From the NCBI GenBank assembly GCA_023267275.1, contig JAHFNO010000008.1, positions 1-56,254 on the forward strand: a DNA stretch of 56,254 nucleotides. The letters run 5' to 3'. Positions 47,652 through 56,251 of the stretch are shown piece after piece (the first letter of the stretch is position 1; each line of letters opens with the position of its first letter). The notes below the pieces were generated by a model, which saw nothing but the letters and a program-made list of their open reading frames with translations, was not told the DNA's origin and ran no database searches. The DNA comes from Candidatus Nomurabacteria bacterium (GTDB lineage: Bacteria > Patescibacteriota > Minisyncoccia > Phycocordibacterales > UBA9973). The position numbers were made by a program, and so were the translations under genes.

Positions 47652-47770
47652 GCAGAAGCACAACAGGCAGTTGTCGTCATTCCAGTCATTCTCGAAGTAA
47701 CCGAGGTTGAACTTCCAGTCACCGTCCGAGTTGCGGTTCACGTTCGGCACCCTGTGGTTGCCGTCAGCGT
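47652..47770 (-). repeat. DGR template repeat (TR)
   Basis: 119-bp near-copy of 48116-48234; all 8 mismatches are at A (minus strand) in this copy. Confidence 0.97.
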
Positions 47771-48027
47771 ACGCACAAGCAATGTACGAGAGATCATCCA
47801 TTCCACCACGCTCAGCACCAGCCAAGCGTTGTATTTCATTCGGAGTTTTTAAACTCTCCAATATCTCGCACCGACTTATTTTTGTTTTTTCATAAAAGGA
47901 GGCACTCATCCGGAAGCCGTGACCGCCGAACCACTCGCCAAACCCTTATACGAGATTTCGACTCCGCGAAGCCTTGACCGCACGATAATATCTACTTTCT
48001 GGATATCAGTATATCGGATATTCAAAA

Positions 48028-48060
48028 TAAAAAAAGAGCCTTTGCTTTCGCAAAGGCTCC
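48028..48060 (-). terminator. 10-bp GAAA-tetraloop hairpin plus T tract downstream of VR
   Basis: Minus strand: GAGCCTTTGC GAAA GCAAAGGCTC TTTTTTT. Confidence 0.9.
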
Positions 48061-48106
48061 AAGGGTCAAAGACCCAATTGATACTAAGTGACCAAGCGAC
48101 CAAGGA

Positions 48107-48772
48107 CTACTTGTCGCAGAAGCACAACAGGCAGTGGCCGTCATCCCAGTCATTCTCGAAGCAACCGAGGCTGAACTTCCAGTCACCGTCCGAGTAGCGG
48201 TCCACGCTCGGCACCCTGTGGTTGCCGTCAGCGTCTTCCCAGAGAGCGTCCTTCTCATCGAAGGAAACAGTCCATTTGGACACTGGGAACTGGTCCGCCT
48301 TGCTGTCCTGCAACAACGTGATGCCCTGTCCGCCGACGAGGATGGCCCCCTGCTTCTTCAGGAAGGTCATGCAGTCTCCGCTCGTTACTGTTGCCAGTAT
48401 CGGGAAGATTCGCACGCGGTAGGTTTTGCCCGGCTCGAGTTTGTTCGTCGCTTTCGCGAAGTTCTCGCTCGAGAGGTCATCGTTGAAGTAGTAGGTGGTC
48501 TTCAGCTTCTTGGTCTTCTTGGCGAAGGTGTCGAGCTGGGTGTCGTGCTTGTAGTCTGCCGGCACCGTAAACTCGAAGTCCTTCATCGCGGGACCGAAGC
48601 GCTGATCCACCATGGCGAGCTTCTGCAGGATGGGCTTCATTTGCTCTTGCAACGTGCCACCTGCTTTAATGATTTCCTGAGCCTCATCTTTCGAGAAGCC
48701 CAACGCACGAACCGCGTCTCTTACGAGATCGGCAATGCGATTTTCTTGGTTTGACGTGATCTTTTCAGTCAT
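48107..48772 (-). CDS. DGR target protein with C-terminal variable region (C-type-lectin-like VR style)
   Basis: MTEKITSNQENRIADLV...GNHRVPSVDRYSDGDWKFSLGCFENDWDDGHCLLCFCDK*; VR occupies the last ~40 residues; AAGGAAA before ATG. Confidence 0.93.
   Translation of the reverse strand: MTEKITSNQENRIADLVRDAVRALGFSKDEAQEIIKAGGTLQEQMKPILQKLAMVDQRFGPAMKDFEFTVPADYKHDTQLDTFAKKTKKLKTTYYFNDDLSSENFAKATNKLEPGKTYRVRIFPILATVTSGDCMTFLKKQGAILVGGQGITLLQDSKADQFPVSKWTVSFDEKDALWEDADGNHRVPSVDRYSDGDWKFSLGCFENDWDDGHCLLCFCDK
48116..48234 (-). repeat. DGR variable repeat (VR)
   Basis: Differs from TR at 48136, 48138, 48145, 48162, 48171, 48196, 48202 and 48207 only. Confidence 0.97.
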
Positions 48773-48842
48773 CGTATTTCCTTTTTTGAATGTACAATCC
48801 AGAATCTGCTGGAACAGTTGCAAGGATACTTGCTATGGGAAC

Positions 48843-48871
48843 ATTATAGCAAAAACAACACTATTTGTCAA
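48843..48871 (-). promoter_or_regulatory. Perfect consensus sigma70 promoter for the DGR target
   Basis: Minus strand: TTGACA-17 bp-TATAAT. Confidence 0.9.
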
Positions 48872-48891
48872 TATGTCAAGTATGCCTTTAT

Positions 48892-49086
48892 TTATAAAGG
48901 GAAAGCAGTGAATTCGTCGGTTTCTTCCCCTTTTCTTTTTATTCTATATTCCGTAAGAATAACCTTTTGGTCTTGGATTTTTATTATAATTTCTCCGAAC
49001 TTAATTTGAGACGCCAAAGTCATGATCTCATCCCATTCAGAGGTAACTTCTCTCACAACTCTCGGTTTTTGTTTTTGTTGGTTCAT
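48892..49086 (-). CDS. Small protein resembling DUF2292/YezD family
   Basis: SQIKFGEIIIKIQDQKVILTEYRIKRKG. Confidence 0.55.
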   Translation of the reverse strand: MNQQKQKPRVVREVTSEWDEIMTLASQIKFGEIIIKIQDQKVILTEYRIKRKGEETDEFTAFPL

Positions 49087-50537
49087 ATGAGTCCTATTAC
49101 TTCGGGATTCTGCATTCCTTGCTGCACTAATCCAAGGATTAAATACACGAATGCATCGACAAGGTCATCGTGTTCTTCCACTCCAAATCCGAGAAGCTGA
49201 ATCAATAAGTCTTCACATCCGTAGCGAGGAAAAACCACTGTTCCGTTTTGAATGTATATTGCGATCGCACGAAGTCTCGCTCGCTTGTCCCCACCGGCAC
49301 GCATCGCAATCACTGGTAAAAGTGCACGCTCCATTTCTTCGATCGCTGCACGCTGATACTGAACGTCTTCTACGAAAAAAATTCCGAACGGATTGCCGAC
49401 AGCCATTGCTTTAGTTGTCTCGATTGTTTCGTGGAATGAAAGACGAGCATTAATCGGATTTGGTTTTATGTAAATTTTCGGGATGCCATCTCTCACGAAT
49501 GATGTACCGGAAACCATCGACGTGTAGTCGGCAGTTTCCTTTTTTGAAATAGCGAGGTCAATGCCTGTGCCATGCAGTCCGTCTTCAAGCTCGGGAGGTA
49601 TTCTATCGTAGTATTGTATCCAGTCTTCATGCACGTCGGCTCCTTCTTCCGGTACGACTTTGAGCAGATACTCTCTTTGGTATGCATTCAATCCTACTTT
49701 GTCACGCTGAGCATCGAGTGCATATTGATTCGGATACTTTCCAAGCCACATAATCTTGCCGTCTTTTACGAGTGGATAGTCCAGTTGCTTGAACGTCTTG
49801 TCTCGCTTGAGTCGTGCCATCAATGCATCGGTGTGCAATTGGTTGCCGATAACCACAAGTCGTCCGTTCAATTCGTCGATAGCAGGAATTACTTCGCCTC
49901 TGAGCCATCTCTCTGTCTTGTCTCTATTTTCTTTAGTACGCACCCATTCCAAATCTTCAGGATCGTCTACGACTATGAGTTTTGGTCTGTGTTGGTTGTG
50001 TCTCAATCCACGAACCTTTTGCCCTCGGGACCGAGCAAGGATGCGAACACCATTTGAGAGAAGCATGTTCTTTGCTTGCCATTCTTCTTCGCTTTCAAGC
50101 GTCCAGTCAGCGACAAACTCGCCTTTCACAGCTCCGTAATCTTGTTTTATGATCTCGTTGTTTTCGAGCTCGTTCTTAATGTTGGCGATGTTGATTGCCG
50201 ATTGCAGTCCAGTGTCAGCGATCGGCAAAATGAATTTATACTGTTCGGGATATTCGAGTGCTGCCCACAACGGTAACGCCAACGATCCGAACGTACTCTT
50301 TGCACTTCCACGGAAACCGACAATCTCAATCATCTTTTCTTTATGGTCGCCAAGTATTCCCAAGAGTTCCGAATGAAAAATCGCAGGCTCTATGTCTAAG
50401 TAGTGCGACAAATACACGAGACAAAATCCAGTAAGTGTTTTAGCGAGCAGTCGGCGCGTTTCGTAATCATCAGGAAATGCGTTACTGTTCCGCCACTCTG
50501 CTGTCTGTTGATTCAATTGTGAGGGTTGGTTCTGCAT
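49083..50537 (-). CDS. Terminase large subunit
   Basis: EMIEIVGFRGSAKSTFGSLALPLWAAL (Walker A-like), PKLIVVDDPEDLEWV, TGIDLAISKKETADYTSMV. Confidence 0.9.
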   Translation of the reverse strand: MQNQPSQLNQQTAEWRNSNAFPDDYETRRLLAKTLTGFCLVYLSHYLDIEPAIFHSELLGILGDHKEKMIEIVGFRGSAKSTFGSLALPLWAALEYPEQYKFILPIADTGLQSAINIANIKNELENNEIIKQDYGAVKGEFVADWTLESEEEWQAKNMLLSNGVRILARSRGQKVRGLRHNQHRPKLIVVDDPEDLEWVRTKENRDKTERWLRGEVIPAIDELNGRLVVIGNQLHTDALMARLKRDKTFKQLDYPLVKDGKIMWLGKYPNQYALDAQRDKVGLNAYQREYLLKVVPEEGADVHEDWIQYYDRIPPELEDGLHGTGIDLAISKKETADYTSMVSGTSFVRDGIPKIYIKPNPINARLSFHETIETTKAMAVGNPFGIFFVEDVQYQRAAIEEMERALLPVIAMRAGGDKRARLRAIAIYIQNGTVVFPRYGCEDLLIQLLGFGVEEHDDLVDAFVYLILGLVQQGMQNPEVIGLI

Positions 50538-51054
50538 GTGGAATGATGCCCCAGTTTGCGAATGCTTTGAGCATTTGTGCTTTCAGCTCCGGCGACAATG
50601 GGCGGCTGCGTTTTTCTATTTCAAGTTTGCCAAGGTGTCTTTCAAAGATTCCTGCATCAAGCTCGGCACCGAAGATGGCCACGTCGAGTTTGCTTATTTC
50701 TCGGAGCGCGGTGATTTGATCACGATAGCTTGGTGGAGGCATTCCGTCTTTTTTCATGTCGTCACTGTAGAAAGCGATGCGTACCAATCTCTCAAAGACA
50801 AGACGATATCTTTCTTTGAGTTGAGCGATTCGTTCGGTCACTTCCTGATGGTTGACGTTCTCGATTGATTGCCGATGAACTTTGTTTTTTAATCGTGCGA
50901 CATAATCCCAATCGAGAGACTGATTGCTGTGTGTCTTGTAGCCTTTTTCAAACAACGCATCTTGGAGGCGGGCGATGGAAATAAGCGGATCAATGACGAT
51001 CACGTCTCGTATCGCCCTTTTTATCTTTTCCTCTTGGGTGCGTGGCTTTTTCAT
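50482..51054 (-). CDS. Terminase small subunit-like protein
   Basis: Directly upstream of terL; helix-rich N-terminus. Confidence 0.6.
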   Translation of the reverse strand: MKKPRTQEEKIKRAIRDVIVIDPLISIARLQDALFEKGYKTHSNQSLDWDYVARLKNKVHRQSIENVNHQEVTERIAQLKERYRLVFERLVRIAFYSDDMKKDGMPPPSYRDQITALREISKLDVAIFGAELDAGIFERHLGKLEIEKRSRPLSPELKAQMLKAFANWGIIPHAEPTLTIESTDSRVAEQ

Positions 51055-51179
51055 TTACGATTCTTGATGCTTTTAATTGCAATGTGCAATTTGTGTTTGA
51101 GTTCGTCTACTTTCGGCCAGTTCTTCTCTGCCCGATAAATCTGTATCAAGCGTTTAAGGTTTCTTATTTCGTCGTGCAT
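51051..51179 (-). CDS. Small hypothetical protein (42 aa), ATGA-coupled to the terminase small gene
   Basis: MHDEIRNLKRLIQIYRAEKNWPKVDELKHKLHIAIKSIKNRK; stop overlaps next start; below the ORF-track cutoff. Confidence 0.6.
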   Translation of the reverse strand: MHDEIRNLKRLIQIYRAEKNWPKVDELKHKLHIAIKSIKNRK

Positions 51180-51221
51180 ATTTTGCGTTCAGGGTTATTC
51201 AGGGTTATTTTTAATAAATCC

Positions 51222-52319
51222 TTATTTTGCAAGGAGCATACGGCTGATGACTTCACGCACTGTGTTGACCGTGACGGCGTTTCCGAGGCACTTGTAGCGT
51301 GCTGTGTCGCTGACGCCGGCAGTCCAGTTGTCGGGAAATCCCTGAAGCCGTTCGCACTCGACAGGCGTAAGTCTGCGTATGGTTGTGCCATTAAATACGC
51401 CATGCTTGTCTTGTGCCGTCAATGTGAAGCTCGGGTCGTTATGGCTCTTTACTCGCCTGCCATTCTGCCGTTTGTTGATACGGTCGGGAGTAAGCACAGG
51501 AATGGCGTACAGCCCTGTTTTAGCCCCAACACCGCCCGCCTGACTGGCCAATGTGATTGATATTCCCTTGGGATCGTAGACTCGGTATCCTTGGGACCCG
51601 CCCGCAAGCTGTACCAAATCCCACGAATGCTTTTTACTTACGCTCCCACGACCGCCAGTTCTGATCGTATTTGAGAGATTAGTTTCCTTGTTAGTTTCGG
51701 CGAGAGGAAATATTTTTGCGGTACGTCCTTTTCCAAGATGTCCGACAATGAACACTCTTTCCCGATTTTGCGGTACCCCGAAGTTTTTGCTGTTAAGCAC
51801 CTGCCATTCAACGTCATACCCCAACTCATGAAGGGTTGAAAGGATGACAGCAAATGTTTTTCCTTTGTTGTGAGATAGAAGCCCTTTGACGTTTTCAAGA
51901 AGTAGAAAGCGTGGCCGCTTTTGTTTAATGATCCGAGCGATTTCAAAGAAGAGCGTACCTCGCGTATCTTTGAACCCGAGACGCTTTCCAGCGATCGAAA
52001 ATGATTGGCAAGGAAAGCCTCCGATGAGCAGATCAAAGTTTGGTAATTCTTTGGTTTTGATTTTTCTGATGTCTCCATAATTTTTTTGCTCTGGGAAATG
52101 TTCCTTATAAATTTTAATTGCCGACTTTTCAATTTCGGAATATCCAACACAAGAGGCACCTGACCTCCGCCCATTCCCATTGCTGATGTGAGACAAGGAC
52201 AAAGTTCTACCATGAGTGCTGCGTTTCTTTGCTGACTTCCTAGTGCGATGCTGATCATATGCTTGTTGTATTCCGAGCTCGAACCCACCGATGCCTGAGA
52301 ATAGACTGAAGTATTTCAT
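51222..52319 (-). CDS. DNA (cytosine-5) methyltransferase
   Basis: MKYFSLFSGIGGFELGI..GGFPCQSFSIAGKRLGFKDTRGTLFFE..LLENVKGLLSHN..RRLTPVECERLQGFPDNW..KCLGNAVTVNTV. Confidence 0.93.
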   Translation of the reverse strand: MKYFSLFSGIGGFELGIQQAYDQHRTRKSAKKRSTHGRTLSLSHISNGNGRRSGASCVGYSEIEKSAIKIYKEHFPEQKNYGDIRKIKTKELPNFDLLIGGFPCQSFSIAGKRLGFKDTRGTLFFEIARIIKQKRPRFLLLENVKGLLSHNKGKTFAVILSTLHELGYDVEWQVLNSKNFGVPQNRERVFIVGHLGKGRTAKIFPLAETNKETNLSNTIRTGGRGSVSKKHSWDLVQLAGGSQGYRVYDPKGISITLASQAGGVGAKTGLYAIPVLTPDRINKRQNGRRVKSHNDPSFTLTAQDKHGVFNGTTIRRLTPVECERLQGFPDNWTAGVSDTARYKCLGNAVTVNTVREVISRMLLAK

Positions 52320-53578
52320 TGCTTTGCATGATTCATTCGCTCCCATCTGTCGCGTATCACATCACAGAATTTAGGGTCGAGTTCAATCATGAATGCACGC
52401 CGACCGACTTTTTCGGCTGCCGTCATCGTACTACCTGAACCTCCGAATGGATCGAGTACGATGTCGTTTCTTTTAGTGGAGTTTCGCAATGCTCGCATAC
52501 AGAGCCAGTCTGGTTTTTCCGTCGGGTGTAAATAACGAGCCGTTGCTTTGCGTGGCATTTCCCACACATCATATTCGTTGTCGCCGAAGAACATGTGCGT
52601 ACCGACTTTCCATCCATAGATAATGCTCTCTGCTGTTTTCGGATCGGGTTTCTTTGCCTTGGCGATCCACTCGTGCTTGTAGCGGTAATCGTTCCATCCC
52701 ATGCTCGGTACATTCTTGACCCATATGATCACTCCAGAATGTCTGAAGCCGTTGGAGAGCATGCTCTGTAAAAATTGCGGGTACGAGCTCCATCCCGAGC
52801 AGATATAGAGGGACCCGCCCTCTTTGATATAGGTGATCATTCCCGAGAATGCACCGTCAATAAACGCCTTGAATTCTTCGGGAGTCATATTGTCGTTTTT
52901 GATTTTCTCCAAGTTGTCGCCTTTGAGTTTTTCTCCACGTGAGTGATAGTCCACGTTGTATGGCGGATCGGTGAATATCATGTCGGCTCTTTCTTTGCCA
53001 AGCAGTGCTTTGTACACCTCGGGGTCGGTTGAATCTCCGCAAATCAAACGGTGCTGTCCAAGCTCGTATATTTCGCCGAGCTTTGAGCGTGCCTCTTTGG
53101 TTTCGTCTATTGGTTCTTCTTCGTCCTCGTCTTCATTGAGTGTCTGATCGAGAATACGACTGATTTCGTCTTCTCTGAATCCCGAGGACGGAAGTGTTGG
53201 GCTTTCTTTGATGTCGACAATAAGTGTGTAGAGTTTTTCTTCGTCAAACTTTCCGTGAATCTTATTAAGACCTAGATTGAGTTCAACTTCTTCAGTAAGA
53301 TTCTCTAACTCAACAAAGACAACAGGAATCAAATAGTCATCGCCTTGCTTCTCTATGTTCTTTGGAGTGATTGATCGGGCGATTAAGTATTCGATTGCCG
53401 CGAGCCTTTGGTGTCCGCCGATAATAATTCCGTATCTGTCTTTGAAAGAATTGACCACCATCGGCTCTACGAAGCCTTTTGTCTCGATGGATTTTATGAG
53501 TGCCTGCATTTCAGAGTCAGGCATGATGCGCGGGTTGTAGTCGGCCCGCTTGAGGTCTCGGATTTTAATTGTCGTCTG
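52316..53578 (-). CDS. ParB-like nuclease domain fused to N4/N6 DNA methyltransferase
   Basis: MQTTIKIRDLKRADYNPRIM..IIIGGHQRLAAIEYL; FTDPPYNVDYHSRG; VLDPFGGSGSTMTAAEKVGRRAFMIELD. Confidence 0.92.
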   Translation of the reverse strand, partial: QTTIKIRDLKRADYNPRIMPDSEMQALIKSIETKGFVEPMVVNSFKDRYGIIIGGHQRLAAIEYLIARSITPKNIEKQGDDYLIPVVFVELENLTEEVELNLGLNKIHGKFDEEKLYTLIVDIKESPTLPSSGFREDEISRILDQTLNEDEDEEEPIDETKEARSKLGEIYELGQHRLICGDSTDPEVYKALLGKERADMIFTDPPYNVDYHSRGEKLKGDNLEKIKNDNMTPEEFKAFIDGAFSGMITYIKEGGSLYICSGWSSYPQFLQSMLSNGFRHSGVIIWVKNVPSMGWNDYRYKHEWIAKAKKPDPKTAESIIYGWKVGTHMFFGDNEYDVWEMPRKATARYLHPTEKPDWLCMRALRNSTKRNDIVLDPFGGSGSTMTAAEKVGRRAFMIELDPKFCDVIRDRWERMNHAKQ

Positions 53579-53951
53579 CATATAACGATTCGTCGTATTT
53601 GAAGTCTTTTGCAAATTCGACCCTGTGTCTGAGATTCTTTATTTTCTCAGTATCTTTTCTGATGCTTTCATTTATGAGACTGATCGTCTCATCACAACTC
53701 ACAATAAAGCTCTCTGCTTTTTCGATATTCGCCTCGAGTTCTTTTCTATGCAGGCGAGTTGCTTTTGATGTATCACGTGGAGGAATTGCGGTGAGATCAT
53801 TTCTTAATCCATCGAGCTCGGTTTGCTTGTCATCCTGAAGTTTTTTTACATCAGGGATTTTTGTTTTATCGAATTCGATATTTACCGCCTTTCTCCAGAT
53901 TTGCTCATTGAGCTCGTTTGTAAAATTTTGCAAATATAATTTTGTGTCCAT
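53565..53951 (-). CDS. Hypothetical coiled-coil protein
   Basis: 128-aa ORF in operon. Confidence 0.5.
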   Translation of the reverse strand: MDTKLYLQNFTNELNEQIWRKAVNIEFDKTKIPDVKKLQDDKQTELDGLRNDLTAIPPRDTSKATRLHRKELEANIEKAESFIVSCDETISLINESIRKDTEKIKNLRHRVEFAKDFKYDESLYADDN

Positions 53952-53953
53952 GA

Positions 53954-54367
53954 TTAGATATTTAGAGCTATGTCGACTTCGACTCGACCTTTGCCGTCTG
54001 GTGAATAATGAGTTTCAAAACTACCATCAAGATATTTGTCATTCTTGAAGAGTGCATCGGCAATACCTTTGAAGATGTTGTCAGGATCGCCGTGGATACC
54101 ATTGCGCCAATAAATGCGGATATCCATTCGAGCTTTTTCGCCTGAGCTCGTTGTGAATGGTTGCAAGTCAGTCAGCATAGTATTTCCGGCTCTCATCAGA
54201 TACTCAGGGTAGTCGCCGTAAAAAGAACGTCTGACATAACTTTTCCATGCGTTGTATCTTTTTGCTGCAGGTAACCACAAGGCTCGCTTCACGACTCTCA
54301 CATACGGAATCGGATTGCCGTGCCAGTCTTCTTGGTTGCCTTTGACTGTAAAAGTGATTTTTTTCAT
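53954..54367 (-). CDS. RusA-family Holliday junction resolvase-like
   Basis: GDPDNIFKGIADALFKNDKYL, RMDIRIYWRNG. Confidence 0.85.
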   Translation of the reverse strand: MKKITFTVKGNQEDWHGNPIPYVRVVKRALWLPAAKRYNAWKSYVRRSFYGDYPEYLMRAGNTMLTDLQPFTTSSGEKARMDIRIYWRNGIHGDPDNIFKGIADALFKNDKYLDGSFETHYSPDGKGRVEVDIALNI

Positions 54368-54385
54368 TTCTTTATAGTGAATTTC

Positions 54386-54925
54386 TTAATTTCTAATGGT
54401 CATCTTTTTTGCTAGGTCTTTCACCTTTTGATTGAAGTTATCCCCAGAAAAATCATTAATTTTTCTAAAACTAGGTTTCTCTTTTTTCTCTTTCTTTTGT
54501 GTGTTAAATTTTTTAACCACTTTTGGTAAAGATTTTTTACTACTTTTAGTTAGATTTCTTAACTGGTTAATTTCTTTAACTACTTTATCCACATCCATAT
54601 GCAGGTTGAGTCGGTACCTGTTTCCCTTGGCTCTTTGCTGAACGGAAATGACCCCCACCTTGATGAGACATTGGAGTGCGGCGCTTACGGATGGACGAGA
54701 CATGCCAGTGCCAAAATCAAGCTGTTTCCCTTGGCTTGTTTTGATACCCCTTTCAAACTGAGACAGGCTGATATTGTCCTCGTCCTTATGGAACCCGAAT
54801 GTACGCCTGCAAATGTAAAGCAGACATCGAGCTTCCGCCTCGGATATGCGTGGAAGAACGAGATCCAAAATTACATTTGGAATTTGCGAGCTGTTTGGTA
54901 TTAAGTTTTGTTTATGTTCGTCCAT
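54386..54925 (-). CDS. Phage replication protein with winged helix (O-like N-terminus)
   Basis: IPNVILDLVLPRISEAEARCLLYICRRTFGFHKDEDNISLSQFERG..RPSVSAALQCLIKVGVI. Confidence 0.75.
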   Translation of the reverse strand: MDEHKQNLIPNSSQIPNVILDLVLPRISEAEARCLLYICRRTFGFHKDEDNISLSQFERGIKTSQGKQLDFGTGMSRPSVSAALQCLIKVGVISVQQRAKGNRYRLNLHMDVDKVVKEINQLRNLTKSSKKSLPKVVKKFNTQKKEKKEKPSFRKINDFSGDNFNQKVKDLAKKMTIRN

Positions 54926-54936
54926 TGCTTTATGAA

Positions 54937-54971
54937 GAGAGAAGCATCGACGATTAATCGATGTTTCTCTC
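54937..54971. repeat. Near-perfect 14-bp inverted repeat upstream of the replication gene
   Basis: GAGAGAAGCATCGA / TCGATGTTTCTCTC (13 of 14 pairs). Confidence 0.7.
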
Positions 54972-55022
54972 TATTTGGTTTTATTGTCGACCTTTATGGC
55001 TGCAGGATGTTAGCCACCTATC

Positions 55023-55061
55023 TCAGCCCTCATGCCACTGAATCAGGGCTGAGTCAGTGGC
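55023..55061. promoter_or_regulatory. Interleaved pair of 8-bp inverted repeats (A-B-A'-B')
   Basis: TCAGCCCT(55023-30), GCCACTGA(55034-41), AGGGCTGA(55045-52), TCAGTGGC(55054-61). Confidence 0.65.
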
Positions 55062-55069
55062 CAAGTTAC

Positions 55070-56251
55070 TTACTTGCCACTTTTCTTTCCCTTGTCAGTT
55101 GCTGATTTTTTGGGACTGTCTTCTTTCGAGTCCCGCAGATCTTTATCGAACTTTTCCGCAGGTGTAGGTTCGGCAGGAAGCTCGCCTTTTGCTTCAGCGA
55201 TCTTTTGTTTTCCGAACTCCACCACTCTTGCGAATCCATCCTCGAGCATCTCGGGATGCATTGCTTCGATTGCAGACCAACTTCGAGTTGCAAATGCATA
55301 CTCGAGCGCATCAGTTTTGTTTTTCTTTTCTGCTGCACTTGTACTTGGCCAGACCGATACAAGGTATCCTTCGATTTCTTCGAGCCATCGCTTTTTTGCT
55401 CTGACCCATTCACGCTTATCTTCTTCAGTCTTGATAAGCTCGCCTGCATCCTGTTCAGCATGGCTGAACCGTGCAGCTACAGGGTCTTTAATCACGGCTT
55501 CCACCGCAGGAGCAAAGTCTTCGTAGGTCGGGTTCTTGAAAACCTTTCCGTCTAGGAGATTGCCTCGGCCTTTGAGCACAGTCGCTTGTCGCCATACTTC
55601 TCGCTTTGTGCGAGTGATGAGCTCGTGGCGTTCCATGAGTACCAAGACATCAAATTCGTATGCTGCGTTCTTTTCCGCTTGCATCTTCACTCCAGTCTTA
55701 GTGAACTCTTTGCGACCATCTTCGTCTACTTCCTGTTCCATGCGATCCGACACACGGCCGGTTGCAAGGATGTGCAGGGGCGATTGCACAAGTGGGATTG
55801 AGAAGTATTTATTCCACTCGCTTTTGATCGACATCCAATCCTGTATTTGGAAAGTTGTTCGATTCAGCTTTCGCTTGTAGGCTTCTTGGAAGTCCATCCA
55901 GATGTGGGTGATACTGTCGATCACCATGATGTCTGAATATCCATCCGAGCAGAGCTTCATCGCTCTTGATAGATCGGCGAGTGAATGTGTTTCGCGCACC
56001 ATCACTTCGACTCCGTGTTCTTTGAACAGGGGGACCAAGAATTTCGACGCTTTCTCGGTATCGATAAGCACGATCGGCTTTTTGCTGTTGATCTTCTTGT
56101 GAAGACCAATTGCTACTAATGCGACAGACCAACTTTTGCCGGTTCCCGGCTCCCCTTCAAATGCCGCTTTGAAGTAGGGTTTTGTATTCCCGATGGCTGT
56201 GAAAAATTCACTTTCCACACCTTGGGAATTGCTTCGTTCTAGTGTTTGCAT
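55070..56251 (-). CDS. Sak4/RecA-like phage ATPase
   Basis: FEGEPGTGKSWSVALVAIGL (Walker A), DIMVIDSITHIW (Walker B), position in replication/recombination module. Confidence 0.8.
   Translation of the reverse strand: MQTLERSNSQGVESEFFTAIGNTKPYFKAAFEGEPGTGKSWSVALVAIGLHKKINSKKPIVLIDTEKASKFLVPLFKEHGVEVMVRETHSLADLSRAMKLCSDGYSDIMVIDSITHIWMDFQEAYKRKLNRTTFQIQDWMSIKSEWNKYFSIPLVQSPLHILATGRVSDRMEQEVDEDGRKEFTKTGVKMQAEKNAAYEFDVLVLMERHELITRTKREVWRQATVLKGRGNLLDGKVFKNPTYEDFAPAVEAVIKDPVAARFSHAEQDAGELIKTEEDKREWVRAKKRWLEEIEGYLVSVWPSTSAAEKKNKTDALEYAFATRSWSAIEAMHPEMLEDGFARVVEFGKQKIAEAKGELPAEPTPAEKFDKDLRDSKEDSPKKSATDKGKKSGK

Noticed and set aside
47463-47909. 148-aa minus ORF containing the TR
   Set aside because: TR is a template, and the ORF runs through the terminator hairpin and antisense to avd; more likely a by-product or relic than a functional gene.
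48134-48754. 206-aa plus-strand ORF antisense to the DGR target
   Set aside because: Arises from GC-rich sequence opposite a well-supported coding frame; composition is not protein-like.
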